64,000 bases of DNA from CAYJII01 sp964370225 (GCA_964370225.1 CAYJII010000002.1:1-64000); one strand, 5' to 3'; positions 1-8,164 are shown, numbered from the stretch's first letter. Notes: generated by a model not told the origin, from the sequence alone. Numbers and translations: made by a program.

Positions 1-42
1 AAAAATACTCACAAAAGAACCCTTTCGGGTTCGATTGTGAGT
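1..42 (-). terminator. Intrinsic terminator of tmRNA
   Basis: On the minus strand an 8-bp outer stem (ACTCACAA/TTGTGAGT) and a 6-bp inner stem (GAACCC/GGGTTC) are capped by a GAAA loop and followed by a T-run. It lies just past the CCA end of ssrA, so it ends the tmRNA transcript. Confidence 0.85.
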
Positions 43-47
43 AAAGA

Positions 48-404
48 TGGTGGAGGCGAGGGGAATTGAACCCCTGTCCGAAAATCTATCCACAAAGCTT
101 TCTACGAGTGTAGCAGTTTCTTAAATTCCTTATAACATACCACAAACTGCGATGATACGAAAAAGTAGCTTCAATTAAACCTCACTGATGTCGAAGCCCC
201 ATCAGCAAAGTTCACCGCTAAATTGACGTTAGAAAAAGAGCGCGGTAATCAGTTTCCAACGGAACAGCTTAAAACTAAGCTGCTACTAAATTAGTTCTAA
301 AATTATTTTTAGCGTTTATATTTAAGTTGCGACTTTTAAGGTGTTTTCGCCCACACCACTCGCTTACAATGATTCAAAATCCCCGTCGAAACCTTTACGC
401 CCCC
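48..404 (-). ncRNA. ssrA: Transfer-messenger RNA (tmRNA)
   Basis: tmRNA rescues stalled ribosomes with SmpB by acting first as an alanine tRNA and then as a short message that adds a degradation tag. The 3' end reads GTTCAATTCCCCTCGCCTCC then ACCA, a T-arm and acceptor strand with encoded CCA. The 5' end reads GGGGGCGTAAAGGTTTCGAC, the usual tmRNA start. GGGGGC pairs with GCCUCC with one G-U pair. The ends were placed from this acceptor stem and give 357 nt, a normal one-piece size. The SmpB gene lies upstream on the same strand, with a hydrolase gene between. No good promoter sits directly before the mature 5' end, so RNA processing from a longer transcript is likely (inference). Confidence 0.95.
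275..313 (-). other. tmRNA proteolysis-tag reading frame
   Basis: Inside ssrA the frame ending GTA GCA GCT TAG encodes (A)KNNFRTNLVAA and then a stop. The hydrophobic LVAA end fits the C-terminal degron recognised by ClpXP-type proteases. The resume codon is inferred to be the GCT at 311-313 or the codon after it. The tag body (KNNFRTN) is basic, unlike the more common acidic D/E-rich tags. Confidence 0.8.
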
Positions 405-412
405 ATAAAATT

Positions 413-429
413 GCGACATTTAAAGTCGC
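413..429 (-). other. Hairpin just upstream of mature tmRNA
   Basis: The minus strand has GCGAC-tttaaat-GTCGC followed by AATTTTAT directly before the tmRNA 5' G. It could be a weak terminator for the hydrolase gene or a processing signal for the tmRNA precursor. The T-run is short, so readthrough is plausible. Confidence 0.45.
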
Positions 430-438
430 AAAAATATA

Positions 439-1272
439 CTAGAGATTTTTTATAAATACTCCTGCTAGATCTATCCAGTTAGCGCATTCTTTCTGAATTA
501 AGCCGCCATCGACGCCACAAGTTTCTTCAGTAGATAACCCTAATCCGTGCGGACCTGTAGGATATATGTGTAACTCAAACGGCACATCATAACGATGCAA
601 CCCATCTGCGTACATTAATGCATTTTTCACCGGTACAACATCATCATCAAATGTATGCCAGATAAATGATTTCGGTGTGTTCTTTGAGATATGCTTTGGC
701 ACATCAGCTAAATCAAGTAGCTCTGCTTCCTTGTCACCAAGCAAGTTCCCATATGATTTAGACGGTGAGTTTTCTAGCGCTCCAACTACTGCGTATGATA
801 ACACCAATGCATTTGGTTTGATATCTTGCGCATTAAGATTTAGCGCTTTGTAGACAAATTCTTTGTCCCAATGCACGCCAATCGATGCAGCAAGATGTCC
901 ACCTGCCGAAAATCCCATTACTACGATTTTATCAGTGTCAACATGCCATTTTTCTGCATTCTCTCGCACAAGTGCAATGGTGCTCGCAAGCTCCATAAGC
1001 TGTGTCGGGAAAATTGCTGGTTTGCAGCTATAACGCAATATTACTGCGTTAAATCCCATAGAATTAAGTTTTATCGCTATTCCTTCAGACTCCCTGTCAG
1101 AAGTAAAAACATAACCTCCACCAGGGCAAATCACCACAGTAGGTCTTTTGCGATTAATATCAATTTCTGGGCTGTTATCTAAAATATAAGTGTAAACTTT
1201 GGGTTGATAATCAGTTTTGTTTAACCCTAATTTGCTGTGATCTAATTTCAAATCAATAATTTCATGAATCAT
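439..1272 (-). CDS. Alpha/beta hydrolase, acetyl-esterase type
   Basis: This is probably a cytoplasmic carboxylesterase of the BD-FAE/acetylxylan-esterase-like alpha/beta hydrolase group; the substrate is unknown. The oxyanion-hole motif PGGGY lies at residues 50-54. The nucleophile elbow GFSAGG gives Ser122. FDDDVVPV gives the likely acid Asp210, and GPHGL gives His242, so the triad is complete. There is no signal peptide. At 277 residues the length is usual. The ATG at 1272 follows a GAAGGTTG-type ribosome site. It sits between smpB and ssrA and may be co-transcribed with them, but I infer no functional link to trans-translation. Confidence 0.8.
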   Translation of the reverse strand: MIHEIIDLKLDHSKLGLNKTDYQPKVYTYILDNSPEIDINRKRPTVVICPGGGYVFTSDRESEGIAIKLNSMGFNAVILRYSCKPAIFPTQLMELASTIALVRENAEKWHVDTDKIVVMGFSAGGHLAASIGVHWDKEFVYKALNLNAQDIKPNALVLSYAVVGALENSPSKSYGNLLGDKEAELLDLADVPKHISKNTPKSFIWHTFDDDVVPVKNALMYADGLHRYDVPFELHIYPTGPHGLGLSTEETCGVDGGLIQKECANWIDLAGVFIKNL

Positions 1273-1295
1273 AACAACACAACCTTCTAATAATA

Positions 1296-1763
1296 TTAAT
1301 ATTGTTGGCGCTGCTTTAATGCTCTATCAATTTCACGCTTAGCATCGCGTTTTGCCATGTCTTCGCGCTTATCGTGTAGCTTTTTACCTTTGCACAAGCC
1401 CATTTGCATTTTTACAAGTGAGCCTTTTAAATATAGCGATATCGGAATTAGCGTGTAACTTTCTTGGTTTACTAGCCCCATTATCCGCATAATTTCTTTT
1501 TTATGCATCAACAGTTTTCGTACCCTAAATGGATCTTTATTAAAAATATTGCCCTTTTCATATGGACTTATATGCATTCCTTTAACAAAAAGTTCGCCGT
1601 TCTCCACTGCACACCAGCTCTCTTTCAAACTGACTGTCCCTTGGCGCAACGATTTTACTTCTGTCCCGAAAAGCTCAATCCCCACTTCAAAAGATTCTAT
1701 TATAAAATATTCATGGCGAGCTTTTTTGTTGCTTGCCAAAGTTTTTGTCATAACATTCGCCAC
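1296..1763 (-). CDS. smpB: SsrA-binding protein SmpB
   Basis: SmpB binds the tRNA-like domain of tmRNA and fills the decoding site of stalled ribosomes. The protein shows the typical start (SNKKARHEYFI), the GTEVKSLR segment and the basic, flexible tail after KGKKLHDKRE. I chose the GTG at 1763 because AAGGAAG lies 8 bases before it. This gives 155 residues, the family norm; a GTG nine bases upstream would leave no spacing and an ATG twelve bases downstream is the alternative. A sigma-A-type promoter lies close upstream. ssrA is on the same strand one gene downstream, so both halves of the rescue system are together. Confidence 0.95.
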   Translation of the reverse strand: MANVMTKTLASNKKARHEYFIIESFEVGIELFGTEVKSLRQGTVSLKESWCAVENGELFVKGMHISPYEKGNIFNKDPFRVRKLLMHKKEIMRIMGLVNQESYTLIPISLYLKGSLVKMQMGLCKGKKLHDKREDMAKRDAKREIDRALKQRQQY

Positions 1764-1790
1764 GAAATCCACTTCCTTTTCACTACTTTA

Positions 1791-1819
1791 ATTAAAGTAC
1801 AACATATCTTTTTTGTCAA
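1791..1819 (-). promoter_or_regulatory. Sigma-A-type promoter of smpB
   Basis: TTGACA and TTTAAT are separated by exactly 17 bases on the minus strand. The inferred transcription start lies about 20 bases before the smpB GTG. Confidence 0.65.
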
Positions 1820-1836
1820 CAGAATTTTGTCGAGTA

Positions 1837-2436
1837 CTATATTTCACTACGATTTTCTAGGGCTTTAAACAACGTTACCTCATCTGCATACTCCAGCGCA
1901 GAGCCTATCGGTATTCCGAATGCTAAGCGTGAAACCTTCACTCCCAGTGGCTTTAACAGCTTAGATATATACATCGCTGTCGCTTCCCCCTCAACAGTAG
2001 GGTTTGTCGCCATAACAACTTCCTTTATCTCCCCAGTACTTATTCGCATGAGTAGCTCTTTTACATAAATATCGTCAGGGCCCACCCCATCCATAGGAGA
2101 AATAAGCCCATGAAGCACGTGGTAAAGCCCTCTGTATTCACGTGTACGCTCAAAAGCGACAACATCTTTTGCATCTTCTACCACACATATTAAACTCTTG
2201 TCACGCGCAATGTCTGAACATATATCGCATGTCGGCTTATCCGTAAAGTTTTTACACACTTCGCAGTTTTTAATCTTAGTATGTGCGTCCATAATCGCTG
2301 TGCTAAAAGCTTTTGCCTCATGCTCGCTCATCGACAATACATAAAATGCAAGTCGTTGGGCAGATTTTATCCCTATGCCCGGCAGTGAAGCGAACTGCTC
2401 TATTAACTTTGTTAAAGGTAATGCGTTAAATCCCAT
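1837..2436 (-). CDS. recR: Recombination mediator RecR
   Basis: RecR works with RecO (and RecF) to load RecA on SSB-coated gaps. A helix-hairpin-helix (LPGIGIKSAQRLAF) lies at residues 18-31. The zinc finger has Cys58, Cys61, Cys70 and Cys73. A Toprim domain follows from about residue 81, with the conserved NPTVEGEAT near 145-153. The length of 199 residues is standard. It is the last gene of the dnaX-ybaB-recR set. The partner gene recO lies in this same window at about 43.4 kb. Confidence 0.97.
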   Translation of the reverse strand: MGFNALPLTKLIEQFASLPGIGIKSAQRLAFYVLSMSEHEAKAFSTAIMDAHTKIKNCEVCKNFTDKPTCDICSDIARDKSLICVVEDAKDVVAFERTREYRGLYHVLHGLISPMDGVGPDDIYVKELLMRISTGEIKEVVMATNPTVEGEATAMYISKLLKPLGVKVSRLAFGIPIGSALEYADEVTLFKALENRSEI

Positions 2437-2465
2437 GATTAATAGCCTTTTTGCTTTCTATTATT

Positions 2466-2813
2466 TTATACTAAGCCCGGAACATTTAGTCCGCCTGTAA
2501 TTTTATCCATTTCTGTATTTACTACTTCTTCTACATTGCGTAAACATTCATTAACTGCTGCAATTACTAAGTCTTGTAGCATTTCGATATCTTCTGCATC
2601 AACAACTTCTGGTTTTAAAGTTAGTGAAATCACTTCTTTTTTACCGTTCATAACAACATTAACTGCTCCGCCACCTGTTGATGTAGTAAACTCTTGTTCA
2701 TCTAGTTCTGCTTGTTTTGCAGCCATGTCTTCTTGCATTTTTTGCGCTTGTTTAATCATCCCTTGCATATTTTGAGCGCCTCCGCCCATTCCTTTTGGTA
2801 ATCTTGCTTTCAT
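2466..2813 (-). CDS. YbaB/EbfC nucleoid-associated protein
   Basis: This small dimeric DNA-binding protein family is almost always encoded between dnaX and recR. The protein has the Gly/Met-rich start (GMGGGAQNMQGMIKQAQKMQ), a central coiled-coil helix and the conserved GGGAVNVVMNGKKE strand. It has 115 residues. AAAGGAG precedes the ATG. Its exact role is not settled in the family; loading or repair support near RecR is the usual proposal. Confidence 0.93.
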   Translation of the reverse strand: MKARLPKGMGGGAQNMQGMIKQAQKMQEDMAAKQAELDEQEFTTSTGGGAVNVVMNGKKEVISLTLKPEVVDAEDIEMLQDLVIAAVNECLRNVEEVVNTEMDKITGGLNVPGLV

Positions 2814-2866
2814 AATAATTCTCCTTTAAATTGTCACTTATTTTATGACATTAATTTTATATTTTA

Positions 2867-4498
2867 TTAGGATTCGGTTACATCGATATCCAATTTTTTA
2901 GCATTTTCTGCAATAGCATCCAGCGGATTAACAGCATTTTCTTCCGCTTTTGCATCACCTTCGTCATTTTGTGTTGTGCTTCCCACTTTCATCTTAAGCT
3001 TATAGTTTTGTCCTGTAACTTCTATCAAAGCTTTTTTAAGATGAGAAGTGAAGTTTTCACGATTTACAACTTTTGTGAAAAATGTGTTTGGGCTGTCTAT
3101 AAACAATGTGTCTCCTGCGACATATGCCATCGATCCTGATAACATTCCACCAATAGGAGTTTTTTTGATTTTGCTCATGACTTCAACCCATTTATCAAAT
3201 AAAACAGGAGCAACTTTTTTACTACTAGCCTGTTCTTGTGCTTTTATTGGTGCGCTTGTCGGCACGCTCTCTTGCATTATCGATTGCACCTTGGGCAAAT
3301 CTTCTATAGGAGCTTTTGCTTCGACTTTTTTCTCAGTCGCTTTTGGAATTACTCCACTCTTAATAATATTTTCTAAATTCTCAATGCGACTTAGCAGCTG
3401 CTCCACAGTCCTATCTTGTGACGGAGTGCACAGGCGTATCATCGCTGTCTCTATACTAATTCGCTTATCGTAATTAAGCGATAATTTATCTGTAGTTTGT
3501 TGCAATATATCAATCGCATTTAGCAAAAAGCTAAGTGATGTTTTTTTCGATTGTTCTTGCAATAATGTTAGCTCCTCAGGCAAACTTCGCACCAAATTCT
3601 CTGGTTTTTGCACAGTTTTCACTATCATTAAATTTCTAAAATGTTCGGTGAGCTCTAAACAAAACCTTTGCAAATCCTTTGAGGCGTTGTGGATATCATT
3701 AACCAAGCCTAAAAGCTTAACGCTATCATTTGATACGATAAAATCAGTAGCTGTAAAAAGATAATCTTTTAACACCAATCCTGTAGCAGCACTTACAATT
3801 TCGTCTGTAATATCGCTTGCATAAGACGCACAAAGTTGCAATGTACTCAAAGCGTCGCGCATACTTCCGTCAGCAATTTTTGCTATTATCATAGCAGCTT
3901 CTTTTGTGAGAGTAAACTCCTCGTTATCCGCCACCATCAACAGCCTGTCCGCAATTTTTTCTGTATTAATCCGCACAAAGTCAAATCGCTGACACCTTGA
4001 AACTATCGTTACTGGAACTTTGTGAATTTCTGTTGTCGCCAAAATAAACTTAACATGTGCAGGTGGCTCTTCCATAATTTTTAGCAGCGCATTAAATGCT
4101 GCCGTGCTGAGCATATGTGTTTCATCTATTATATAAACGCGGTATTTGCAGTGAGTTGGCGTATAATTCGCCTCATCACGCAATATCCTTACATCGTCTA
4201 CGCCATTATTGCTGGCTGCGTCCATTTCGATAACATCGAGAATGGAGCCATTTGCGATGCCTACACAGGAATTGCACACTAAGCATGGGTTCCCATTTTG
4301 TGGGTTTTCGCAGTTAACTGCCATTGCAAAAATCTTTGAGCAAGTGGTTTTTCCTGTGCCTCTTGTCCCTGTAAAAAGATATGAATGAGCAGTTTTGTTG
4401 TTTGCAATTTCATTTTGCAAAGTGGTGGTGATATGTTCTTGCCCGATAACATCATCGAATGTTTTCGAACGCCATTTTCTGTATAATGCAAGTTGCAT
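2867..4498 (-). CDS. dnaX: DNA polymerase III subunit gamma/tau
   Basis: DnaX is the clamp-loader motor and links polymerase cores at the replication fork. The AAA+ part has Walker A GTRGTGKT at about residues 44-51, a zinc module with cysteines at about 63, 72, 75 and 78, and the Walker B region ending DETHML. Domains II-III follow, and then a charged, proline-containing linker (about 365-425) and a short tau-like C-terminal domain. At 543 residues it is of usual size for Clostridia. No clear slippery-sequence frameshift signal was examined. It begins 50 bases past the SRP RNA and probably shares its promoter. Confidence 0.96.
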   Translation of the reverse strand: MQLALYRKWRSKTFDDVIGQEHITTTLQNEIANNKTAHSYLFTGTRGTGKTTCSKIFAMAVNCENPQNGNPCLVCNSCVGIANGSILDVIEMDAASNNGVDDVRILRDEANYTPTHCKYRVYIIDETHMLSTAAFNALLKIMEEPPAHVKFILATTEIHKVPVTIVSRCQRFDFVRINTEKIADRLLMVADNEEFTLTKEAAMIIAKIADGSMRDALSTLQLCASYASDITDEIVSAATGLVLKDYLFTATDFIVSNDSVKLLGLVNDIHNASKDLQRFCLELTEHFRNLMIVKTVQKPENLVRSLPEELTLLQEQSKKTSLSFLLNAIDILQQTTDKLSLNYDKRISIETAMIRLCTPSQDRTVEQLLSRIENLENIIKSGVIPKATEKKVEAKAPIEDLPKVQSIMQESVPTSAPIKAQEQASSKKVAPVLFDKWVEVMSKIKKTPIGGMLSGSMAYVAGDTLFIDSPNTFFTKVVNRENFTSHLKKALIEVTGQNYKLKMKVGSTTQNDEGDAKAEENAVNPLDAIAENAKKLDIDVTES

Positions 4499-4549
4499 AT
4501 TTGCCCACTCCTTTGCAACAGTCTGACTAAAAAATCAGCTTATATTACA

Positions 4550-4688
4550 TATGCTACCTAACACACGGACATAAAGGCGGACTGTGGCACACAGTTTCTT
4601 TACTTAATGCTGCTCGGTTCCCCGCCTGACATGGTTCGCAAAGCTCCCGTTGCACAGGACCCAAATATCCGCATGTTAGATAGCACAA
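4550..4688 (-). ncRNA. ffs: Signal recognition particle RNA
   Basis: This RNA is the scaffold of the SRP with Ffh for co-translational membrane targeting. The apical domain IV reads CCATGTCAGG-CGG-GGAA-CCG-AGCAGC, the conserved Ffh-binding loop with a GGAA tetraloop. The outer helix TGCTATCTAACA pairs with TGTTAGGTAGCA, and GCGGA and CTGTG pair with TCCGC and CACAG. I see a short (4.5S-like) form of about 140 nt rather than the long Bacillus form with an Alu domain. The ends are approximate. Location directly upstream of dnaX is the known order in Firmicutes. Confidence 0.92.
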
Positions 4689-4747
4689 GCTATCAAAATA
4701 TTATCGTAACTACAAAAATAAATATTATTTTTAAAGGTACGAAAGAT

Positions 4748-4776
4748 ATTATACTACAAAATCATCTATTTGTCAA
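4748..4776 (-). promoter_or_regulatory. Sigma-A promoter for SRP RNA and probably dnaX
   Basis: A perfect TTGACA and a perfect TATAAT are 17 bases apart on the minus strand. The predicted start is about 50 bases before the folded SRP RNA, so a 5' trimming step is likely. Confidence 0.8.
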
Positions 4777-4790
4777 AGAAATTTTGAGTT

Positions 4791-5216
4791 TTATATGATT
4801 TTTTTCATCATAATATGGGGACAGGACTCTTCATAAAAAATTTCGCCATATTCCTCAAACCCCAGCTTTAAATAAAAATCTTTTGCATCGTACTGCGAAC
4901 CTAAAATAACAGTGTCCGACTCACCCAGCTCTTTTGCTTTATCTAGGCATGTGTTTATCATGAATTTACCAATGCCTTTACCGCGATATTCTTTTAACGT
5001 TGCCACTCTGCCTATATGCCAATGCCCCTCATCCATAAATAGTCTAGCTGTACCCACGGGCTTATCATCATCTAAAAATAAAATGTGGTGAGCCACATCA
5101 TCAATCTCGTCAGCATCATAGCTAAAGCCCTGTTCATCTAAGAAAACTTTTTTTCTCACAAAATAGCACTCGTTTAATTCCTCTTTTGTTGTTATCCACA
5201 AAAATCCGCCAATCAT
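4791..5216 (-). CDS. GNAT family N-acetyltransferase
   Basis: This is a single-domain acetyl-CoA-dependent acetyltransferase; the acceptor is unknown. Motif A (RVATLKEYRGKGIGKFM, residues 70-86) provides the CoA pyrophosphate loop. The C-terminal FYLKLGF is the usual GNAT motif B end. The sequence resembles the YjcF/ElaA-like group (VRKKVFLDEQGFSYDADEID near the N-terminus). The length of 141 residues is normal. ACGGAGAC lies 7 bases before the ATG. It runs toward the SRP promoter, so it is a separate unit. Confidence 0.85.
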   Translation of the reverse strand: MIGGFLWITTKEELNECYFVRKKVFLDEQGFSYDADEIDDVAHHILFLDDDKPVGTARLFMDEGHWHIGRVATLKEYRGKGIGKFMINTCLDKAKELGESDTVILGSQYDAKDFYLKLGFEEYGEIFYEESCPHIMMKKII

Positions 5217-5368
5217 TAAAAATGTCTCCGTTTCATACCTGTTTTTAAGTTAACAATACTATACCATAAATAATAGTATATAGTAAATACTTTTTTTAAA
5301 ATTTAAATGAATAGAAAAACCAAAAACGTTCAAGAATATATATATAATTTTTAAGGAGTGTAACCGAT

Positions 5369-5716
5369 GTGAATGTAAAAAGGGGAGAAATATACTACGC
5401 TGATTTAAGTCCTGTTGTGGGCTCAGAACAAGGTGGGATACGCCCGGTTTTAATAGTTCAAAACGATGTTGGAAACAAGCATAGCCCCACTGTTATTGCG
5501 GCTGCAATAACAAGTCAGCGCGAAAAATCTAAACTGCCTACTCATATTGAAGTGACAGCCAACGAATGTGGTCTGTCCAAAAATTCGGTGGTGCTTTTAG
5601 AGCAAATCAGGACGATAGATAAAAAAAGACTTAAAGAAAAAACCGGAATCTTAAACGATAATTCGATGAATCAGATTAATACTGCGTTGTCCGTAAGTTT
5701 CGGTTTGGGTTATTAG
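5369..5716 (+). CDS. mazF: MazF/PemK-type endoribonuclease toxin
   Basis: MazF-type toxins cut single-stranded mRNA at short sequences. The N-terminus has RGEIYYADLSPVVGSEQGG and RPVLIVQND, the conserved core with the catalytic Arg and later Thr (AAAITSQ) of the Bacillus NdoA group. The 115-residue length is typical. The start is GTG with AAGGAGTG 8 bases upstream. A ribbon-helix-helix antitoxin normally precedes it, but the 150 bases upstream carry no credible reading frame. A terminator follows, so it appears to be transcribed alone. Confidence 0.93.
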   Translation: MNVKRGEIYYADLSPVVGSEQGGIRPVLIVQNDVGNKHSPTVIAAAITSQREKSKLPTHIEVTANECGLSKNSVVLLEQIRTIDKKRLKEKTGILNDNSMNQINTALSVSFGLGY

Positions 5717-5773
5717 CACAGACTCTAAATTTTAGTCCGAGTTCTACATACGGACAACACAATAATATATAAT

Positions 5774-5833
5774 GCGGTTTTGGGATAATAAAGCGTATGC
5801 TTAATAGCTATCCTCAAAACCGCTATTACTTTA
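5774..5833. terminator. Bidirectional terminator between mazF and the ATPase gene
   Basis: GCGGTTTTGGGATA pairs with TATCCTCAAAACCGC with one bulge, and an inner AAGC/GCTT stem caps it. A T-rich run follows on the plus strand. It serves the two convergent genes. Confidence 0.7.
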
Positions 5834-6910
5834 TTTTTTTATATGGGCTAAAAGTTTTTTATACTTTTCATCTATTAATTTAAAGTCCACATTCGGGGTA
5901 TAATACCCCTCAAGCACATCATGTAGCTCTTTTGCTTTTTTCATCACAGCTAACATTTCCTCCACAATCGGAGCGATGGCTTTCTCGTTAAATTTAAGCA
6001 TATGTTTGTGCTTTTGCAGATTTTCTTTATTAATAAATCTTGTGTAGTTTATGGTTTTCTTTTCACATTGAGGAGTCACTTTAACATATTTGTTTTGCGA
6101 AATAAAACCAATCTTAAGTTCAGGTACAATTATGTGGCTGATTTTATCTGCAGGTGAAAGTGGATTGTAGCAAACATAACATTCATAATTTGCAGAAAGC
6201 AGTATGTCACGTATCATAGACATAAAATCATGAGTAATTACATCATACTTATCCTCAAGCGAGTACACAGTGTCACAAAAATAATCTATACTATTTGTAT
6301 ATGTAACTACACCCTGTGGAGTGAATGCACTCAACAGCCTTTTATTCAGCTTTGCCCCACTGCCTCTTTTATTTTTCGTCACCTGCTTAAGTGTAGATTT
6401 CACAGTTTTCTTGAGTTTATTTTTATCCACATATGTCTTTAACACCTTAATATTTTCTTCCCTTAAAACATTTATGCATTTAAGCAAATTACAATATTTG
6501 CTATGTTGTGCAGAAATCATCAGCGAGTATTTCACGATATCCTGTTTGGACTTTTGCAAGCTTTCGTTATCAAAGGCATCGAGCAAATTGATAATGCGTT
6601 CGAACGCTCCTGGATACTGCGGCTCAATCACATGCGGTGGAGTACCATCGCAAAAGGTTAATTTAGACTCATGTAAAAAAATTCCGTCAAGCGAATCAGG
6701 GTCCGAGCTACAATGAATGTATTCGCTTAACACCTCTTCGTTAAAGCTCGCAGCCATTTTTTTCATAAGACCAGATTTCCCTGTACCTGGTCCGCCTTTA
6801 ATTATGTAACTGATATAATCGTTATATGGATTTTCAAATTCCGAAAAATAGGATACAAATCCGTCTTGTGAATTTGCTCCTAAATAAAAATCTACTGTAT
6901 TATTGTTCAT
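5831..6910 (-). CDS. P-loop ATPase of the PRK06851 type
   Basis: This is a conserved Firmicutes ATP-binding protein with no firm function. Walker A GGPGTGKSG is at residues 39-47. The diagnostic family stretch is HCSSDPDSLDGIF followed by DGTPPHVIEPQYPGAF (about residues 66-103). The middle is Lys-rich and helical. The length of 359 residues matches the family. The ATG follows a GGCAGAATGGAG ribosome-site region also seen before other genes here. Nothing next to it suggests a role. Confidence 0.65.
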   Translation of the reverse strand: MNNNTVDFYLGANSQDGFVSYFSEFENPYNDYISYIIKGGPGTGKSGLMKKMAASFNEEVLSEYIHCSSDPDSLDGIFLHESKLTFCDGTPPHVIEPQYPGAFERIINLLDAFDNESLQKSKQDIVKYSLMISAQHSKYCNLLKCINVLREENIKVLKTYVDKNKLKKTVKSTLKQVTKNKRGSGAKLNKRLLSAFTPQGVVTYTNSIDYFCDTVYSLEDKYDVITHDFMSMIRDILLSANYECYVCYNPLSPADKISHIIVPELKIGFISQNKYVKVTPQCEKKTINYTRFINKENLQKHKHMLKFNEKAIAPIVEEMLAVMKKAKELHDVLEGYYTPNVDFKLIDEKYKKLLAHIKK

Positions 6911-7044
6911 AAGAATGCTCCATTCTGCCGACTGACATCGGCATAAAAATAACTGAAAATACTTAATTTAATTTAAACAATCAAGTTTTATGATATACTA
7001 TTCAGCTTTTGCATTTTTTGATACAATATATCTTCTTTTCACCA

Positions 7045-7080
7045 ATAAAAAATGAGTGAAAGCATTAGTTTCCACTCATT
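7045..7080 (-). terminator. Terminator of the amidase gene
   Basis: AATGAGTG and CACTCATT form the stem on the minus strand, with an inner GAAA/TTTC pairing, followed by TTTTTTA. It lies 20 bases past the amidase stop. Confidence 0.75.
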
Positions 7081-7099
7081 TCAACTTATCTTAATTTTT

Positions 7100-7897
7100 T
7101 TAATCACGACCAAAGAAATCAATTATCCCTGATACAATTTGCTCTGCGATTTTATCTTGGTTTTCCTCCACTACTAATAAGCTTAATTCTGCTGCATTTG
7201 ACATATACCCAACTTCAAGTAATATTGATGGCATTTCCACAAGATTAATCAGATACTGTGCATCGACTACCGCTTCTTCCTTCGGGCTAAGAAAATCCAG
7301 CGAAGTCATCGCGTTAGTAATATTTGTTGCAAGCTGTTTTGACTCGCTCACTTGCCCATCATTATTATTGCGATAAAACGCCTCAAAACCTCTTAGTTGA
7401 TGCTCTTCTTCTGGCATCGCGTTGTGATGTATACTAATCATTATATGCGGATTTTTTTCATTTATTGCAGGTGCAAGTTCATTTTCAATATCGTATTTCT
7501 TCTCCATCTTAGGCAGTAGCGTTTTGATGTCACTTTGCACATGTGTCGCATAACTGATATCGTGCGAAAAGACTACTTGATATCCATGAAACTGCAATTT
7601 CTCTGCGACTTTCTGACTGAGTGATGCGTTGAGCATTCGCTCCTCAACTCCATTTCTCTCAGCTCCAATATCAGTCCATCCATGCCCTGGGTCTAACACA
7701 ATAACAATATCGCTCGGCGAATCGGGATATACTCCAGCCTCGCGAGTATCATTAATCTGAATCTGGGGGATTTTCTTCACCTGTGAAAAAAGATAATTAA
7801 TCGCCATGGATATGCTAGCTATGATAGCTGTTATTAATATTACTGCTAAGATAACTCGTGAATGTCTGATTTTTCTTTTTGTCGTACTGTATACCAT
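7100..7897 (-). CDS. Membrane-anchored N-acetylmuramoyl-L-alanine amidase
   Basis: The Amidase_3 fold cleaves the bond between MurNAc and L-alanine in peptidoglycan. A hydrophobic anchor spans about residues 15-37, so the enzyme faces the wall. Zinc ligands are visible as His72 (DPGHG), Glu85/86 (GVEERMLN) and His157 (SIHHNA). Catalytic Glu228 is in LLEVGYMSN. The 265-residue size fits a CwlD-like sporulation or wall enzyme with no separate binding repeats. GAATGGAG precedes the ATG, and a good promoter lies upstream. Confidence 0.88.
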   Translation of the reverse strand: MVYSTTKRKIRHSRVILAVILITAIIASISMAINYLFSQVKKIPQIQINDTREAGVYPDSPSDIVIVLDPGHGWTDIGAERNGVEERMLNASLSQKVAEKLQFHGYQVVFSHDISYATHVQSDIKTLLPKMEKKYDIENELAPAINEKNPHIMISIHHNAMPEEEHQLRGFEAFYRNNNDGQVSESKQLATNITNAMTSLDFLSPKEEAVVDAQYLINLVEMPSILLEVGYMSNAAELSLLVVEENQDKIAEQIVSGIIDFFGRD

Positions 7898-7939
7898 ATT
7901 AGCTCCATTCTTAATGCATTAACTTCATTTGTTGCTCTC

Positions 7940-7968
7940 ATTATAAATCCGCACATAACTATAGTCAA
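7940..7968 (-). promoter_or_regulatory. Sigma-A promoter of the amidase gene
   Basis: TTGACT and TATAAT lie 17 bases apart on the minus strand, with the expected start about 35 bases before the amidase ATG. Confidence 0.65.
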
Positions 7969-8018
7969 TGCATATAATAATCTCTTAAGTAATAATAATA
8001 AAGTATTAAGAATTATAC

Positions 8019-8047
8019 TTGACTTTTACATAATCATATATCATAAT
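8019..8047 (+). promoter_or_regulatory. Sigma-A promoter of the flavin reductase-like gene
   Basis: TTGACT and CATAAT are 17 bases apart. The predicted leader of about 110 bases holds a short GC-richer patch (GGAGCACCC...GGGCACATGCC) that could fold, but it matches no riboswitch I recognise. Confidence 0.6.
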
Positions 8048-8164
8048 AATATATATTATACTGTATGCAATATATATTTCACAGTGCCATATGATTTTAA
8101 CTTAGCTTACGGAGCACCCACTTAGACGGGCACATGCCTAATAAATAATATTGGAGGAAATGTC

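Noticed and set aside
4607..4798. 63-codon plus-strand frame over the SRP RNA
   Set aside because: It lies antisense to the SRP RNA and its promoter, has no ribosome site and no recognisable product.
5217..5368. Possible MazE-type antitoxin upstream of mazF
   Set aside because: No frame of useful length with a ribosome site is present on the plus strand in this interval.
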